NCBI GenBank assembly: GCA_013152895.1
Contig: JAADFN010000035.1
Span: 1 to 37,518 of the forward strand
Direction: 5' to 3'
DNA length: 37,518 nt
Origin: Acidobacteriota bacterium
GTDB taxonomy: Bacteria; Acidobacteriota; Thermoanaerobaculia; Thermoanaerobaculales; Sulfomarinibacteraceae
Shown: positions 16,307 to 23,965 of the stretch, in pieces
Position numbering within the stretch: position 1 is the first letter of the stretch
Layout of the letters: every line of letters begins with the position of its first letter
The notes under the pieces: model-generated
The model's input: only the letters and a program-made list of their open reading frames with translations
What the model was told of the DNA's origin: nothing
The model's database searches: none
Program-made: the position numbers and the translations under genes

Positions 16307-17119
16307 GTGTCGCACTCTTTTGACCGTCTCGTGGAAATCATGGACCGCCTCCGGGAACCGGGCGGATGTCCCTGGGACCGGGAGCAAACACTCGGTTCGC
16401 TCGCCGGCTACCTGCTCGAGGAGGCGTATGAAGTGGCCGATGCGGTCGCCTCGGGAGATGCAGACACGCTCGAGGAAGAGCTCGGCGACCTGCTCCTGCA
16501 GATCGTCTTCATGGCCAGGATCGGCCGTGAAAAGGGATGGTTCACGATCGATGACGTCTGCGACGGCATCTCCGAGAAGATGATTCGGCGCCATCCCCAC
16601 GTGTTCGGGTCGGTTCACGTCGATGGGGCGGATGACGTGACGAGGAACTGGGAGGACATCAAGAAGACCGAACGCAAGAACCAGCCCGGTGCCTCCGCCC
16701 TGGACGGTATCCCGAACGCCTTGCCAGCCCTTCTCAAGGCGTTCCGGATGACGGAGAAGGCGGCCGCCCTGGGTTTCGACTGGGACGGGGCGAGCGACGC
16801 CGCCGGCAAGCTCGAAGAGGAGACCAAAGAGCTCAAGGAGGAGCTGGAACGCGGCGGGAACGGCCGCGTCCGGGAAGAGATGGGGGACGTGCTGTTCACC
16901 ATGGCCAACGTCGCTCGTCATCTTGGCGTGGAACCGGAAACCGCACTCCAGGAGGCCAACAGGAAATTCATGAGCCGCTTTAGGACCATGGAAGCTGGCG
17001 CCCGCGCCTCGGGAACGAGCCTGCGCGATCTCGATCCTCACCAGCAGGAAGCCCTCTGGCAGCGGGCCAAGCGTGAGGAAACCGCCGGCAGCGCTCGTCT
17101 CAAACCGGGCAGACGTTGA
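16307..17119 (+). CDS. mazG: Nucleoside triphosphate pyrophosphohydrolase
   Basis: A 270-residue protein close to the usual length of E. coli MazG (263). It hydrolyses nucleoside triphosphates to monophosphates and pyrophosphate, clearing non-canonical nucleotides and lowering ppGpp-related stress signals in E. coli. Two tandem MazG helical domains are visible: the first with GGCPWDREQTL, EEAYEVADA and EEELGDLLLQIVF, the second with KAAALGFDW, EEETKELKEE and EEMGDVLFTMANV, each carrying the acidic ExxE plus ExxD residues that bind magnesium. The linker contains RRHPHVFG and NWEDIKKTE, both typical. The GTG at 16307 is chosen because of its position behind a TATAAT box and the family start. 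The GT81 gene follows after 77 bases, possibly on the same transcript. Confidence 0.95.
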   Translation: MSHSFDRLVEIMDRLREPGGCPWDREQTLGSLAGYLLEEAYEVADAVASGDADTLEEELGDLLLQIVFMARIGREKGWFTIDDVCDGISEKMIRRHPHVFGSVHVDGADDVTRNWEDIKKTERKNQPGASALDGIPNALPALLKAFRMTEKAAALGFDWDGASDAAGKLEEETKELKEELERGGNGRVREEMGDVLFTMANVARHLGVEPETALQEANRKFMSRFRTMEAGARASGTSLRDLDPHQQEALWQRAKREETAGSARLKPGRR

Positions 17120-17196
17120 AGTCACAACTCGAAGCAACGGCAGCTCGTGCGTGAGCGTGACGTTGAGAAGAGCGCCGGAAACGACGGGAGGCAGCG

Positions 17197-18423
17197 ATGA
17201 GCGATTTTCACCAGCATCATCTCTTTACAACCCTCCACCGCCTTGAGCGGTGGAATCTCGAGGACCTCGAATCCAGCCTGCACGATGCCGCGGCCCACCG
17301 GCGCATGGCCCTGCTCCTACCAAGTCTCGCCTCCGAGATGGATGGCGAGGCCCTCCCCAAGATCCTCGACCATCTCAAGGATGTGACATACATTCACCGT
17401 ATCGTGATCGCGCTTGACCGGGCGACGAAGGCCGACTACCTCCGCGCGCTGGAGTTCTTCTCTGAACTGCCCCAGGAGACAACGATTCTCTGGCTCGACG
17501 GTCCGCGCGCCACGAGTATCTTCAAGCGCTTCGAGGCCAGGGCGCTCGTCAAACGCGAGCAGGGCAAGGGGCAGGCCGTCTGGTTTGCCCTGGGCCATCT
17601 TCTCGGTGTCGGCGATTGCCAGGCGGTCGCGCTCCACGACTGCGACGTCATCACGTACGACCGGTACCTGCTGGCGCGACTCTGCTTCCCGGTGCTCAGA
17701 CCAGATATCGACTTCAAGTTTGCAAAGGCGTACTACGCCCGGATCAGCGATCGTCTCAACGGCCGCGTCACACGGCTTTTTCTCTACCCGTTCTTGACGG
17801 CGCTGCGCAACTTCTTCCCAGCCCAACCCTTCCTGGAATTCCTGTCGGCCTTTCGCTATCCCTTGGCGGGCGAAATGTCGATGCAGCTCGACCTCGCTCG
17901 CCACATCCGGATTCCGTCGGACTGGGGGCTCGAGGTGGGCATCCTCGCAGAGGTTTACCACAACCTCTCCCCCAAGGAGCTCTGCCAGGTAGACGTGGCC
18001 GGCCGGTACGACCACAAGCACCAGAAGCTGTCGGCCGACGATCCGGAGCAAGGACTGATGCGCATGGTCAGTGATATCACGGGTTCCATCCTCCGGACCA
18101 TCGCCGCCGAAGGCGCCAAGATCTCGCCCGCGATGCTGGGCGCCGTCCAGGCTTCCTACCTGCGCCTGGCCCAGGACTACATCGAGCGGTATGCGTTCGA
18201 CGCCGCCATCAACGGTTACCCGTTCGACCGCGATCTCGAAGAGCGTTCGGCCGAGGCCTTCGCCCGAGCCCTGTCCAACGCCGGGGAACGCTACCTGACG
18301 AACCTGCTGCACGTCCCGCTCCTCCCAAACTGGAACAGGGTCGTCTCGGCGTTTCCGGACGCACCGGGATGGATGGGAGATCTCCCGTACCAGGACAAGA
18401 AGGAGCTTGCCGCAATGGCCTGA
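17197..18423 (+). CDS. GT81-type glycosyltransferase, glucosyl-3-phosphoglycerate synthase-like
   Basis: The product is 408 residues from ATG 17197, preceded by GGGAGG at good spacing. It has a GT-A fold with an invariant DxD at D148-C-D150 in ALHDCDVITY, LVKREQGKGQAVWFAL upstream of it, and AGEMSMQLDLARHIRIPSDWGLEVG and YDHKHQ downstream. This set is typical of family GT81, whose characterised members make glucosyl-3-phosphoglycerate or mannosyl-3-phosphoglycerate from a nucleotide sugar, the first step to the compatible solute glucosylglycerate or to methylglucose polysaccharides. The matching phosphatase gene is not in the window. The enzyme is probably cytoplasmic. Whether the donor is UDP- or GDP-linked cannot be told. 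It sits behind mazG and converges with the UPF0104 gene. Confidence 0.78.
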   Translation: MSDFHQHHLFTTLHRLERWNLEDLESSLHDAAAHRRMALLLPSLASEMDGEALPKILDHLKDVTYIHRIVIALDRATKADYLRALEFFSELPQETTILWLDGPRATSIFKRFEARALVKREQGKGQAVWFALGHLLGVGDCQAVALHDCDVITYDRYLLARLCFPVLRPDIDFKFAKAYYARISDRLNGRVTRLFLYPFLTALRNFFPAQPFLEFLSAFRYPLAGEMSMQLDLARHIRIPSDWGLEVGILAEVYHNLSPKELCQVDVAGRYDHKHQKLSADDPEQGLMRMVSDITGSILRTIAAEGAKISPAMLGAVQASYLRLAQDYIERYAFDAAINGYPFDRDLEERSAEAFARALSNAGERYLTNLLHVPLLPNWNRVVSAFPDAPGWMGDLPYQDKKELAAMA

Positions 18424-18465
18424 GGACCGGCGCCGCTGCCCGAGCTGCACGGCGGTCCCCCTCAG
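18420..18465. terminator. Hairpin overlapping two convergent stop codons
   Basis: CTGAGGACCG (18420-18429) can pair with CGGTCCCCCTCAG (18453-18465) with a three-base bulge. The arms include the TGA of the GT81 gene and the TGA of the UPF0104 gene. It has no T-run, so if it stops transcription it does so as a bidirectional or pausing hairpin. Confidence 0.35.
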
Positions 18466-19427
18466 CGGCGGCGAGACCCCGTCACCAACAAGCTCAGACC
18501 GGCGAACGCTCCAACAACGGCCGTGACTGCCAGTGACAGCAGGTGGATGGCGATGCCGCTCGCCGCCGCCGTTGTCACCGGAATTCCAACGGCGGCGAAG
18601 CCCGCCGTCCAGCCCGCCTCGAGCGTCCCCACGTTGGCGATGAGATTCGCCGGAACCAGGGTCGCCAACGAGGCGGCCACCGCACCGACGAGAACATCTC
18701 CGAACGGCCAGCTGTACCCGATGGCCCCGAGAAGGATCGCAACGATGAGCCAGATGCCGGCCCACAGGGCCAGCGAAGCACCCATGGCTGCGACGAGCCG
18801 CCCGGGCGTTGCCGCGAGGGATGTCAAGGCCTTTCTCAACCGGCGGATCCTCCGGGTCCACCGCCGTCCCGCAACTCCACGTCTCGCCAGCAGGCGCGTC
18901 GCCAGCCGGTCGGCCAGGGCCGCCGAGACCGGGAGGAGCAGCGCCGGCGCCACCAGGATCAGGCATGCCGCGAGCAACAGCGGTCGCTCGGCCCCCCACC
19001 GGGCGCCCACCGCCACGGACGCCCAGACACCGAGAGCTGCAAGATCCAGCGAACGCGCGATCAGAAGCGCGCCGACCCCGGAGGCCAGCTCGAGCCCTGC
19101 CACGCGCTTAAGCAGAGCCGGAAGGGCGAGCTCCCCGAGCCGAGCCGGAAGGAAAGACGTCGCCGTCTGGGCCACGGCCGAAATCTGGATGGAGGTTCCA
19201 AGTCCCAGCCGGCCGCGTGGCAGGATGAGCAGCAATCGCAACGAGCGCACACCAACGACACCAAGATAGGCGCCCGCCGCAAGAGCCAAACCAGCAAGAT
19301 CGGTCCGGCGGACAAGCCTGGCGACGTTGCCGGGCCTGGCGATCAAGAAAACCGCCAGGAGCAGGGTCGCAGCCACGGCCGCCTGTATCGCTCGAAGCAG
19401 CCATATGCGCATCCGCCCGTGCTTCAT
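18462..19427 (-). CDS. LPG-synthase-TM / UPF0104-family membrane protein
   Basis: A 321-residue integral membrane protein from ATG 19427 (MKHGRMRIWLLRAIQ), whose start overlaps the GT2 stop by four bases. It has about seven or eight hydrophobic helices and the family features LRLLLILPRGRLGLGTSIQI, FLPARLGELALP, SLDLAALG, and VPANLIANVGTLEAGW. The fold is shared with the transmembrane part of lysyl-phosphatidylglycerol synthase and with archaeal AglD. These proteins are thought to flip or position lipid-linked substrates in the membrane; the substrate here is unknown. It is the last gene of a YfhO-GT2-UPF0104 operon, which supports a part in lipid-linked sugar metabolism. Confidence 0.85.
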   Translation of the reverse strand: MKHGRMRIWLLRAIQAAVAATLLLAVFLIARPGNVARLVRRTDLAGLALAAGAYLGVVGVRSLRLLLILPRGRLGLGTSIQISAVAQTATSFLPARLGELALPALLKRVAGLELASGVGALLIARSLDLAALGVWASVAVGARWGAERPLLLAACLILVAPALLLPVSAALADRLATRLLARRGVAGRRWTRRIRRLRKALTSLAATPGRLVAAMGASLALWAGIWLIVAILLGAIGYSWPFGDVLVGAVAASLATLVPANLIANVGTLEAGWTAGFAAVGIPVTTAAASGIAIHLLSLAVTAVVGAFAGLSLLVTGSRRR

Positions 19428-20362
19428 CCCAGGCGGTCCCGCTCGCGATACTCGATCTCCTCCACCAGGCGCCGGTTGACCGCGATCAGGTCGGCGACCA
19501 GGCCGAGAACGCAGATCTGTACACCGGTCACGATCAGGATCACGGCGAGCAGCAACGATTGCACGTGACCCGCGGGGGACTGGCCGTGCACGTAGAGCCA
19601 TCCGAACCGCGCCAACAGCAGTCCGCCCACCACGACCGGCACGAAGCCGACGCGGAGGAATATCCGGAGCGGGTTGTACAGCACCACGATGCGCGCAAGG
19701 CTCTCCAACGAGCGGATCACGTACTCGATGTTCGAGCGGAAAAGCCGCGATTTCCGGTGTGGGTTCGGGTTGACCCTGACGGGGACCGAGACGACTCTGA
19801 ACCCCGCCTCGCCGGCCTGGAGAATGGTCTCCAGCGTGTACGTGAACCGCGTAAAGACGTGGAGCCTGAGCGCAGCCTGCCTGGAAATCGCGCGGAAACC
19901 GGATGTTGCATCCCGGACGTCCGTCCTCGACAGCCGCCGGACCAGCCATGACCCCAGCCGTTGAAGGATCCTCTTCGTCAGCGAGAAGTGCTTCAAACGC
20001 CCGACCTGGCGATCGCCGATCACCATGTCCGCGCGGCCATCGAGGATCGGCCTGACGAGGTTCGCGATATCACGGGCATCGTACTGGTTATCCGCATCGG
20101 TGTTCACGATGACATCGGCGCCCCTTCGCAACGCTTCCTTGACCCCCGTTTCGAACGCCACGGCCAGCCCCCGGTGAGCTTCCAGGCTCACGACCCGTAC
20201 GCCGTGCTGCCGGGCGACGTCCGCGGTCCGGTCCCGGGACCCATCATCGACGACGTGCACGTCGATCGTGTCAAAGCCTTCGATCTGATCCGGCAGGGCT
20301 TCCAGCGTTTCACCGAGGGACGATTCCTCGTTCCACGCCGGGATCTGGATCACGAGTTTCAT
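19424..20362 (-). CDS. Family 2 glycosyltransferase, polyprenyl-phosphate type with C-terminal membrane helices
   Basis: The protein is 312 residues from ATG 20362 (MKLVIQIPAWNEESSLGE), which overlaps the YfhO stop by four bases. The GT-A domain has VHVVDDGSRDRT, the DxD in VNTDADNQY, VIGDRQVGR and DATSGFRAISRQAAL, all typical of dolichol- or undecaprenyl-phosphate hexose synthases such as DPM1 and GtrB. Two hydrophobic stretches near the C-terminus (VGFVPVVVGGLLLARFGWLY and LLAVILIVTGVQICVLGLVA) anchor it in the membrane. It would move a sugar from a nucleotide donor to a polyprenyl phosphate at the cytoplasmic face. The sugar could then be used by the YfhO protein encoded just upstream. That pathway is an inference from gene order and family roles. 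Confidence 0.88.
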   Translation of the reverse strand: MKLVIQIPAWNEESSLGETLEALPDQIEGFDTIDVHVVDDGSRDRTADVARQHGVRVVSLEAHRGLAVAFETGVKEALRRGADVIVNTDADNQYDARDIANLVRPILDGRADMVIGDRQVGRLKHFSLTKRILQRLGSWLVRRLSRTDVRDATSGFRAISRQAALRLHVFTRFTYTLETILQAGEAGFRVVSVPVRVNPNPHRKSRLFRSNIEYVIRSLESLARIVVLYNPLRIFLRVGFVPVVVGGLLLARFGWLYVHGQSPAGHVQSLLLAVILIVTGVQICVLGLVADLIAVNRRLVEEIEYRERDRLG

Positions 20363-22938
20363 CGGCGGCGTCCCCTCCCGGCCCAAACCGCCCCGATGGC
20401 AAGACCCATCCAGAGGAGCATGCCAATCCCGGACGCAGCCCACAGATCCACGGGAAGACCAGCTTCGAGCCTCACGCGGTGCGTCCCGGCAGGTACCGGC
20501 AGGCCGATAAACAGCCCGTTGACCGTCATCAACCGGATGCGATGCCCGTCGATGTACGCCCGCCAGAGGGCCGGCCTGGAGGGCAACGAGCTGACCATCA
20601 GCGCTGGAGTTGCCAACGTCGACCGGAGCTCGTACAGGGCGGGCGCCCACGCTTTGAGCAAGAGCTCCTCACGGCCATGACGGACATGCCTCTTGAGAAG
20701 CTGCTTCAGCCGTTGGAAGCTCCGTGGCGAAACAACGGCTTCCTGCATCAGATCAAATGGCGGCTGTGCATCCAGGAGTTTGTTGAGACCGCCCGGTACT
20801 GCCCGCCTGACCATCCAGAATCGTGGAGCGGCGCGGCGATCTTCCCAGATCCTCAGATCTCTCCCGGTATAGACGGGCACATACCCGGACACATCGAACG
20901 ACAGGCCGAGATCTCCGCGAATCTTCCGGCCATTCCAAAGGAGCTCTCCATCCAAGGCGTGCGGTTTCGACGTCCTGCGCAGCCACAGCGTGCCACTGGC
21001 AATCTCCGAAACGACCGTCAGACGGAAACGGTGCGCCATATCAAGTCCCGGGGGCATGTTGAGCCAGACGAAACCGTCGGTTGCAATCTTTGAAGCCGCA
21101 ACGGTCCACGCGGCCTGGTGCAGCCCGGTCATCTCGTCGGTCAAGGTCACTCGCAACGTCCCGACCGTTTTTTCCCTGCGCGTATCACCGTTCAACGCGA
21201 ACCTGGAACACCCTCGCGGGAGGAAGAGGTCCTGCGTCACGACGCTGCCCGCCACGAGCGGACCAACCAGGCCATGACGCGGCTCGATCTCGACCGTGTT
21301 CTGACCCAACGAGAACTCGACGAGCCCGTACCGCGGGTCCTCCAACACCCAGCGCGCTCCCAGCGCGCGAAGGTACGGATGCTGGAGATTGACCGTGGCG
21401 GCGTTGAGCCGCAACCCCTTCTCCGGCTCGATTTCAACTTGGGGATCGATGATCGACAGGAGCCTGCGATAGGAACGCGTCGAGGCGGACCGGCTGCGGA
21501 GATCTTCCAATCCATACGCCTGGGCTGTATCTGGCGTCAACGTGTCCCCGAGAGGCGCCACGCGGCTTGGCTCATCCACGGCATTCTTCTCAAGAAACTC
21601 CAGCCCGCGGGTGACCGGCCACCTGGCCTGGCTCGGAGGCAAGAATGCAAGAAGGTGCCCTGCGAACATCCCCTGTTCCAACGCGACGGCCACGATGAGA
21701 AGTCCACACGCGCTACCCAGAACCCCGGACCCGGCCAGGCGTTGCAGTGCCGCAACGCCCCAAGCTGCAAGTACCGCCGCGGCCAGCGCGATGTATGGAG
21801 CCATGCGGAACGCCGGTATGCCCCGTCCACCCGGAATCACGTCCAGGAGCCCTCCAGCTGGGCCCCACGCCACCATCAACAGGCCGAACCCAAAGACGAC
21901 GGTCCAGAACACGGCCTCCCGTTTCCGTGTCGCCGCCCCCAGGATGGCCAAGAAGAGCGTCACGGTACCAACGCTGAGCACCGTATCATGAAACGGAACC
22001 GTTCCCATCCGCGATGGAGGCGTGAATGTCTCTTTCCGGGGGTCTCCATAGACGAAAGGATCGCCAAGCAGGCGTACGGCGCCGGCGCCCCACGAGCTCC
22101 GGGCAACAGGGCTCTTGGGGACGCCGGAAGAATGCAACGAGGCGGCGAACAGGCCCACTGAGGGCGCCAGGACAGCAACGGCGAGGAGCGGTCCCACGGC
22201 CAAGGCGATCGCCGGCCGGGTCCAGCCCGGACGCTCCTTTCTGACATGAAGCCAACGGAACGCCGTCCATGCCGCCACGATCACGCCGCCGACGAGCGTT
22301 GTTCCAAAAGCCCCGCCCGTCAGGAAAACCAGCCATGCCAGCACACCGGGCGCTATCCATCGCCAGGGACGCGCCGAGGCGAGGGTCTTGTCGATCGCCC
22401 ACAGCAGGAGCGGAAGCCCCGCGGCAGTCGCGCTGGAGGGCCAGAGCCAGTTCGCGGTCAGGGGACCGGCCAACGCATAGGCGACCCCTCCCACCGACGC
22501 CGGCACATCGCCCAGCCCAAAGCGCTTCAGAAACAGCCAGAGGCCCACAAAGGCCAGGAGAAACTTGACGAGCACCATGGCGTTTGGGAGGCGTGCCGGA
22601 TCGATCCACGACCAAAACGGCAGGACAGCCGGTGATAGAAGGCCGTTGTTCCACGCCAGCGTTCCGCTCGCACCACCGGACAGGTAGGGATTCCACAGTG
22701 CGATGGCACGCCCGTCGTGTCGCGCCGCTTCCATCAACGAGAGAGAAACCATGGCCGCGGGGGTCAGGTCCGGGTTCGTGACCTCGACCGGCCGGTGCGT
22801 CGCGCGCCACGGAGGCGTGTTATACAGGGCATCCAGCGGAGAGATCACCCGCCCGAAAAAAAGCGAGGGGAAGAACACGACCAGGAGGGCCAACACAACC
22901 GTGCCGGTCGCAACAACGGGGAAGCGCGTGATGTGCAC
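20359..22938 (-). CDS. YfhO-family large membrane protein (second copy)
   Basis: The product is 859 residues from GTG 22938 (VHITRFPVVATGTVVL), immediately followed by the first membrane helix. Residues up to about 460 hold around a dozen hydrophobic helices with ISPLDALYNTPPW and GGASGTLAWNNGLLSP in the first loops. Then come about 330 residues of soluble domain, and a last helix (LWAASGIGMLLWMGLAIGAVW). The C-terminal part has a GLPVPAGTHRVRLE element typical of YfhO-like proteins and a signature RAYIDGHRIRLM. It is probably a GT-C-type transferase acting outside the membrane on a lipid-linked sugar; substrate unknown. It is coupled to the GT2 and UPF0104 genes by ATGA overlaps. A GATAAT box ends exactly six bases before the GTG, so its mRNA is predicted to be leaderless. 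Confidence 0.83.
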   Translation of the reverse strand: MHITRFPVVATGTVVLALLVVFFPSLFFGRVISPLDALYNTPPWRATHRPVEVTNPDLTPAAMVSLSLMEAARHDGRAIALWNPYLSGGASGTLAWNNGLLSPAVLPFWSWIDPARLPNAMVLVKFLLAFVGLWLFLKRFGLGDVPASVGGVAYALAGPLTANWLWPSSATAAGLPLLLWAIDKTLASARPWRWIAPGVLAWLVFLTGGAFGTTLVGGVIVAAWTAFRWLHVRKERPGWTRPAIALAVGPLLAVAVLAPSVGLFAASLHSSGVPKSPVARSSWGAGAVRLLGDPFVYGDPRKETFTPPSRMGTVPFHDTVLSVGTVTLFLAILGAATRKREAVFWTVVFGFGLLMVAWGPAGGLLDVIPGGRGIPAFRMAPYIALAAAVLAAWGVAALQRLAGSGVLGSACGLLIVAVALEQGMFAGHLLAFLPPSQARWPVTRGLEFLEKNAVDEPSRVAPLGDTLTPDTAQAYGLEDLRSRSASTRSYRRLLSIIDPQVEIEPEKGLRLNAATVNLQHPYLRALGARWVLEDPRYGLVEFSLGQNTVEIEPRHGLVGPLVAGSVVTQDLFLPRGCSRFALNGDTRREKTVGTLRVTLTDEMTGLHQAAWTVAASKIATDGFVWLNMPPGLDMAHRFRLTVVSEIASGTLWLRRTSKPHALDGELLWNGRKIRGDLGLSFDVSGYVPVYTGRDLRIWEDRRAAPRFWMVRRAVPGGLNKLLDAQPPFDLMQEAVVSPRSFQRLKQLLKRHVRHGREELLLKAWAPALYELRSTLATPALMVSSLPSRPALWRAYIDGHRIRLMTVNGLFIGLPVPAGTHRVRLEAGLPVDLWAASGIGMLLWMGLAIGAVWAGRGRRR

Positions 22939-22944
22939 GACGTC

Positions 22945-22953
22945 ATTATCGCA
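22945..22953 (-). promoter_or_regulatory. Putative extended -10 (TGC-GATAAT) directly before the second YfhO gene
   Basis: On the minus strand TGCGATAAT ends six bases before GTG 22938. Extended -10 and consensus-like hexamer together, with no Shine-Dalgarno, predict a leaderless operon mRNA. Confidence 0.6.
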
Positions 22954-23005
22954 TTCCCGGCGAACGGATCGCCCGGCGGCGGGACGGGGCCCGATGGTCC
23001 AAACC

Positions 23006-23917
23006 TCACCCCGCTGTTCTGGTCAGCGTCCCGGACCCACCCCTGGACAGGAGGTTCAGCAACCCGCCCCGCGAACACGTGCCCGTCTTCCGGTAGAGCT
23101 TCTTGATATGGTCGCGGACCGTGTGAGGACTGATACACATCGCGCTGGCGATCTCCGCGGTCTGGAGACCGTTGGCGAGATGCTTCAGAACGTCGTGCTC
23201 CCTGGGTCCGAGACCGAACTTCTTTGCCAGGATCTCGAGGCGGATATCCGGCGCAGCCGTCACCGGCTGCAGAAGAACGACGACGCCAGGCTCGCCATCG
23301 TCCCCGGTTGCGATCCTCAGGATCTCGCACGCGAATATCGTGCCATCGGAAAGTGTCACGACTTCGTTACGAGCCACCGACCCGGCCTGAGAGGCCACGG
23401 CGTCGTCCACCCACTGACACAAGAGGCCCATCAGCGGCATCGGCGAATGGCCGCCCTCGACAACGACGAGCCCCTCTTGGGTCTGTTGCGTCAACATGGC
23501 GTCCGCGGGAGGATTGGCATACACGATATTCCCAACCCGGTCGAACAGGAAAACCGCGGCGGACGTGCCATCCAGGGCGCCCTTCAGAAGGGCGACTTGC
23601 CGGCCGAGCCTCCGGATGCTCATCTCCTGTTCCAGAAGAAAAGCGGCCTGCGCAATGATCTCCTCCCCGGCCACGGTGGCAACATCAACCTCGAGGCTCG
23701 CGTGAAATCCAGGTCCCTCCTCGATCATGAGATCGTGGCTCGCCCCGGACGGATTGCCCGACACGTACCGGCACTCCCGGTTCCAGCCATCCTGCCGGAT
23801 CTTGAGAATCCCCCACCGTGCACCGGCCAACGTCACAAGGGCACTGACAAGCCCGGCCATGCGCGGGTCTTCCGGCCCAGGGCACTCGGGTTCAAGCAGT
23901 AAGCGGCGCGCCTCCAT
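23006..23917 (-). CDS. LuxR-type transcriptional regulator with PAS-like sensor
   Basis: A 303-residue regulator starting at ATG 23917. Residues about 110-215 look like a PAS fold (GTSAAVFLFDRVGNIVYANP and later VVLLQPV), which may sense a ligand or redox state. Residues about 243-300 form a LuxR-type helix-turn-helix: GLGPREHDVLKHLANGLQTA, EIASAMCISPHTVRDHIKKL, YRKTGTCSRGGLLNLL. The first 100 residues could be a GAF-like or related domain but I cannot name it. No membrane helix is present. A TATAAT box lies 16 bases before the start, and a 16-base palindrome covers the spacer and -35 region, which suggests autoregulation. Its targets are unknown; the neighbouring sulfatase-TMTC unit is a reasonable candidate. 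Confidence 0.82.
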   Translation of the reverse strand: MEARRLLLEPECPGPEDPRMAGLVSALVTLAGARWGILKIRQDGWNRECRYVSGNPSGASHDLMIEEGPGFHASLEVDVATVAGEEIIAQAAFLLEQEMSIRRLGRQVALLKGALDGTSAAVFLFDRVGNIVYANPPADAMLTQQTQEGLVVVEGGHSPMPLMGLLCQWVDDAVASQAGSVARNEVVTLSDGTIFACEILRIATGDDGEPGVVVLLQPVTAAPDIRLEILAKKFGLGPREHDVLKHLANGLQTAEIASAMCISPHTVRDHIKKLYRKTGTCSRGGLLNLLSRGGSGTLTRTAG

Positions 23918-23933
23918 CGTAACTCTCGAGAAG

Positions 23934-23939
23934 ATTATA
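23934..23939 (-). promoter_or_regulatory. Putative -10 box (TATAAT) of the LuxR-type gene
   Basis: Consensus TATAAT on the minus strand, 16 bases before ATG 23917, giving a leader of about ten bases with a weak GAGAG. It overlaps no other feature except the nearby palindrome. Confidence 0.55.
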
Positions 23940-23949
23940 GCCCTTTTCG

Positions 23950-23965
23950 CTCCAGGTCACTGGAG
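23950..23965. promoter_or_regulatory. 16-base palindrome, candidate operator
   Basis: CTCCAGGTCACTGGAG is a perfect inverted repeat of six bases around GTCA. It sits in the spacer to -35 region of the LuxR-type promoter and also spans the stop codon of the sulfatase-fold gene. It could bind a dimeric regulator; equally, it could act as a small RNA hairpin at the end of the upstream operon. Confidence 0.4.
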
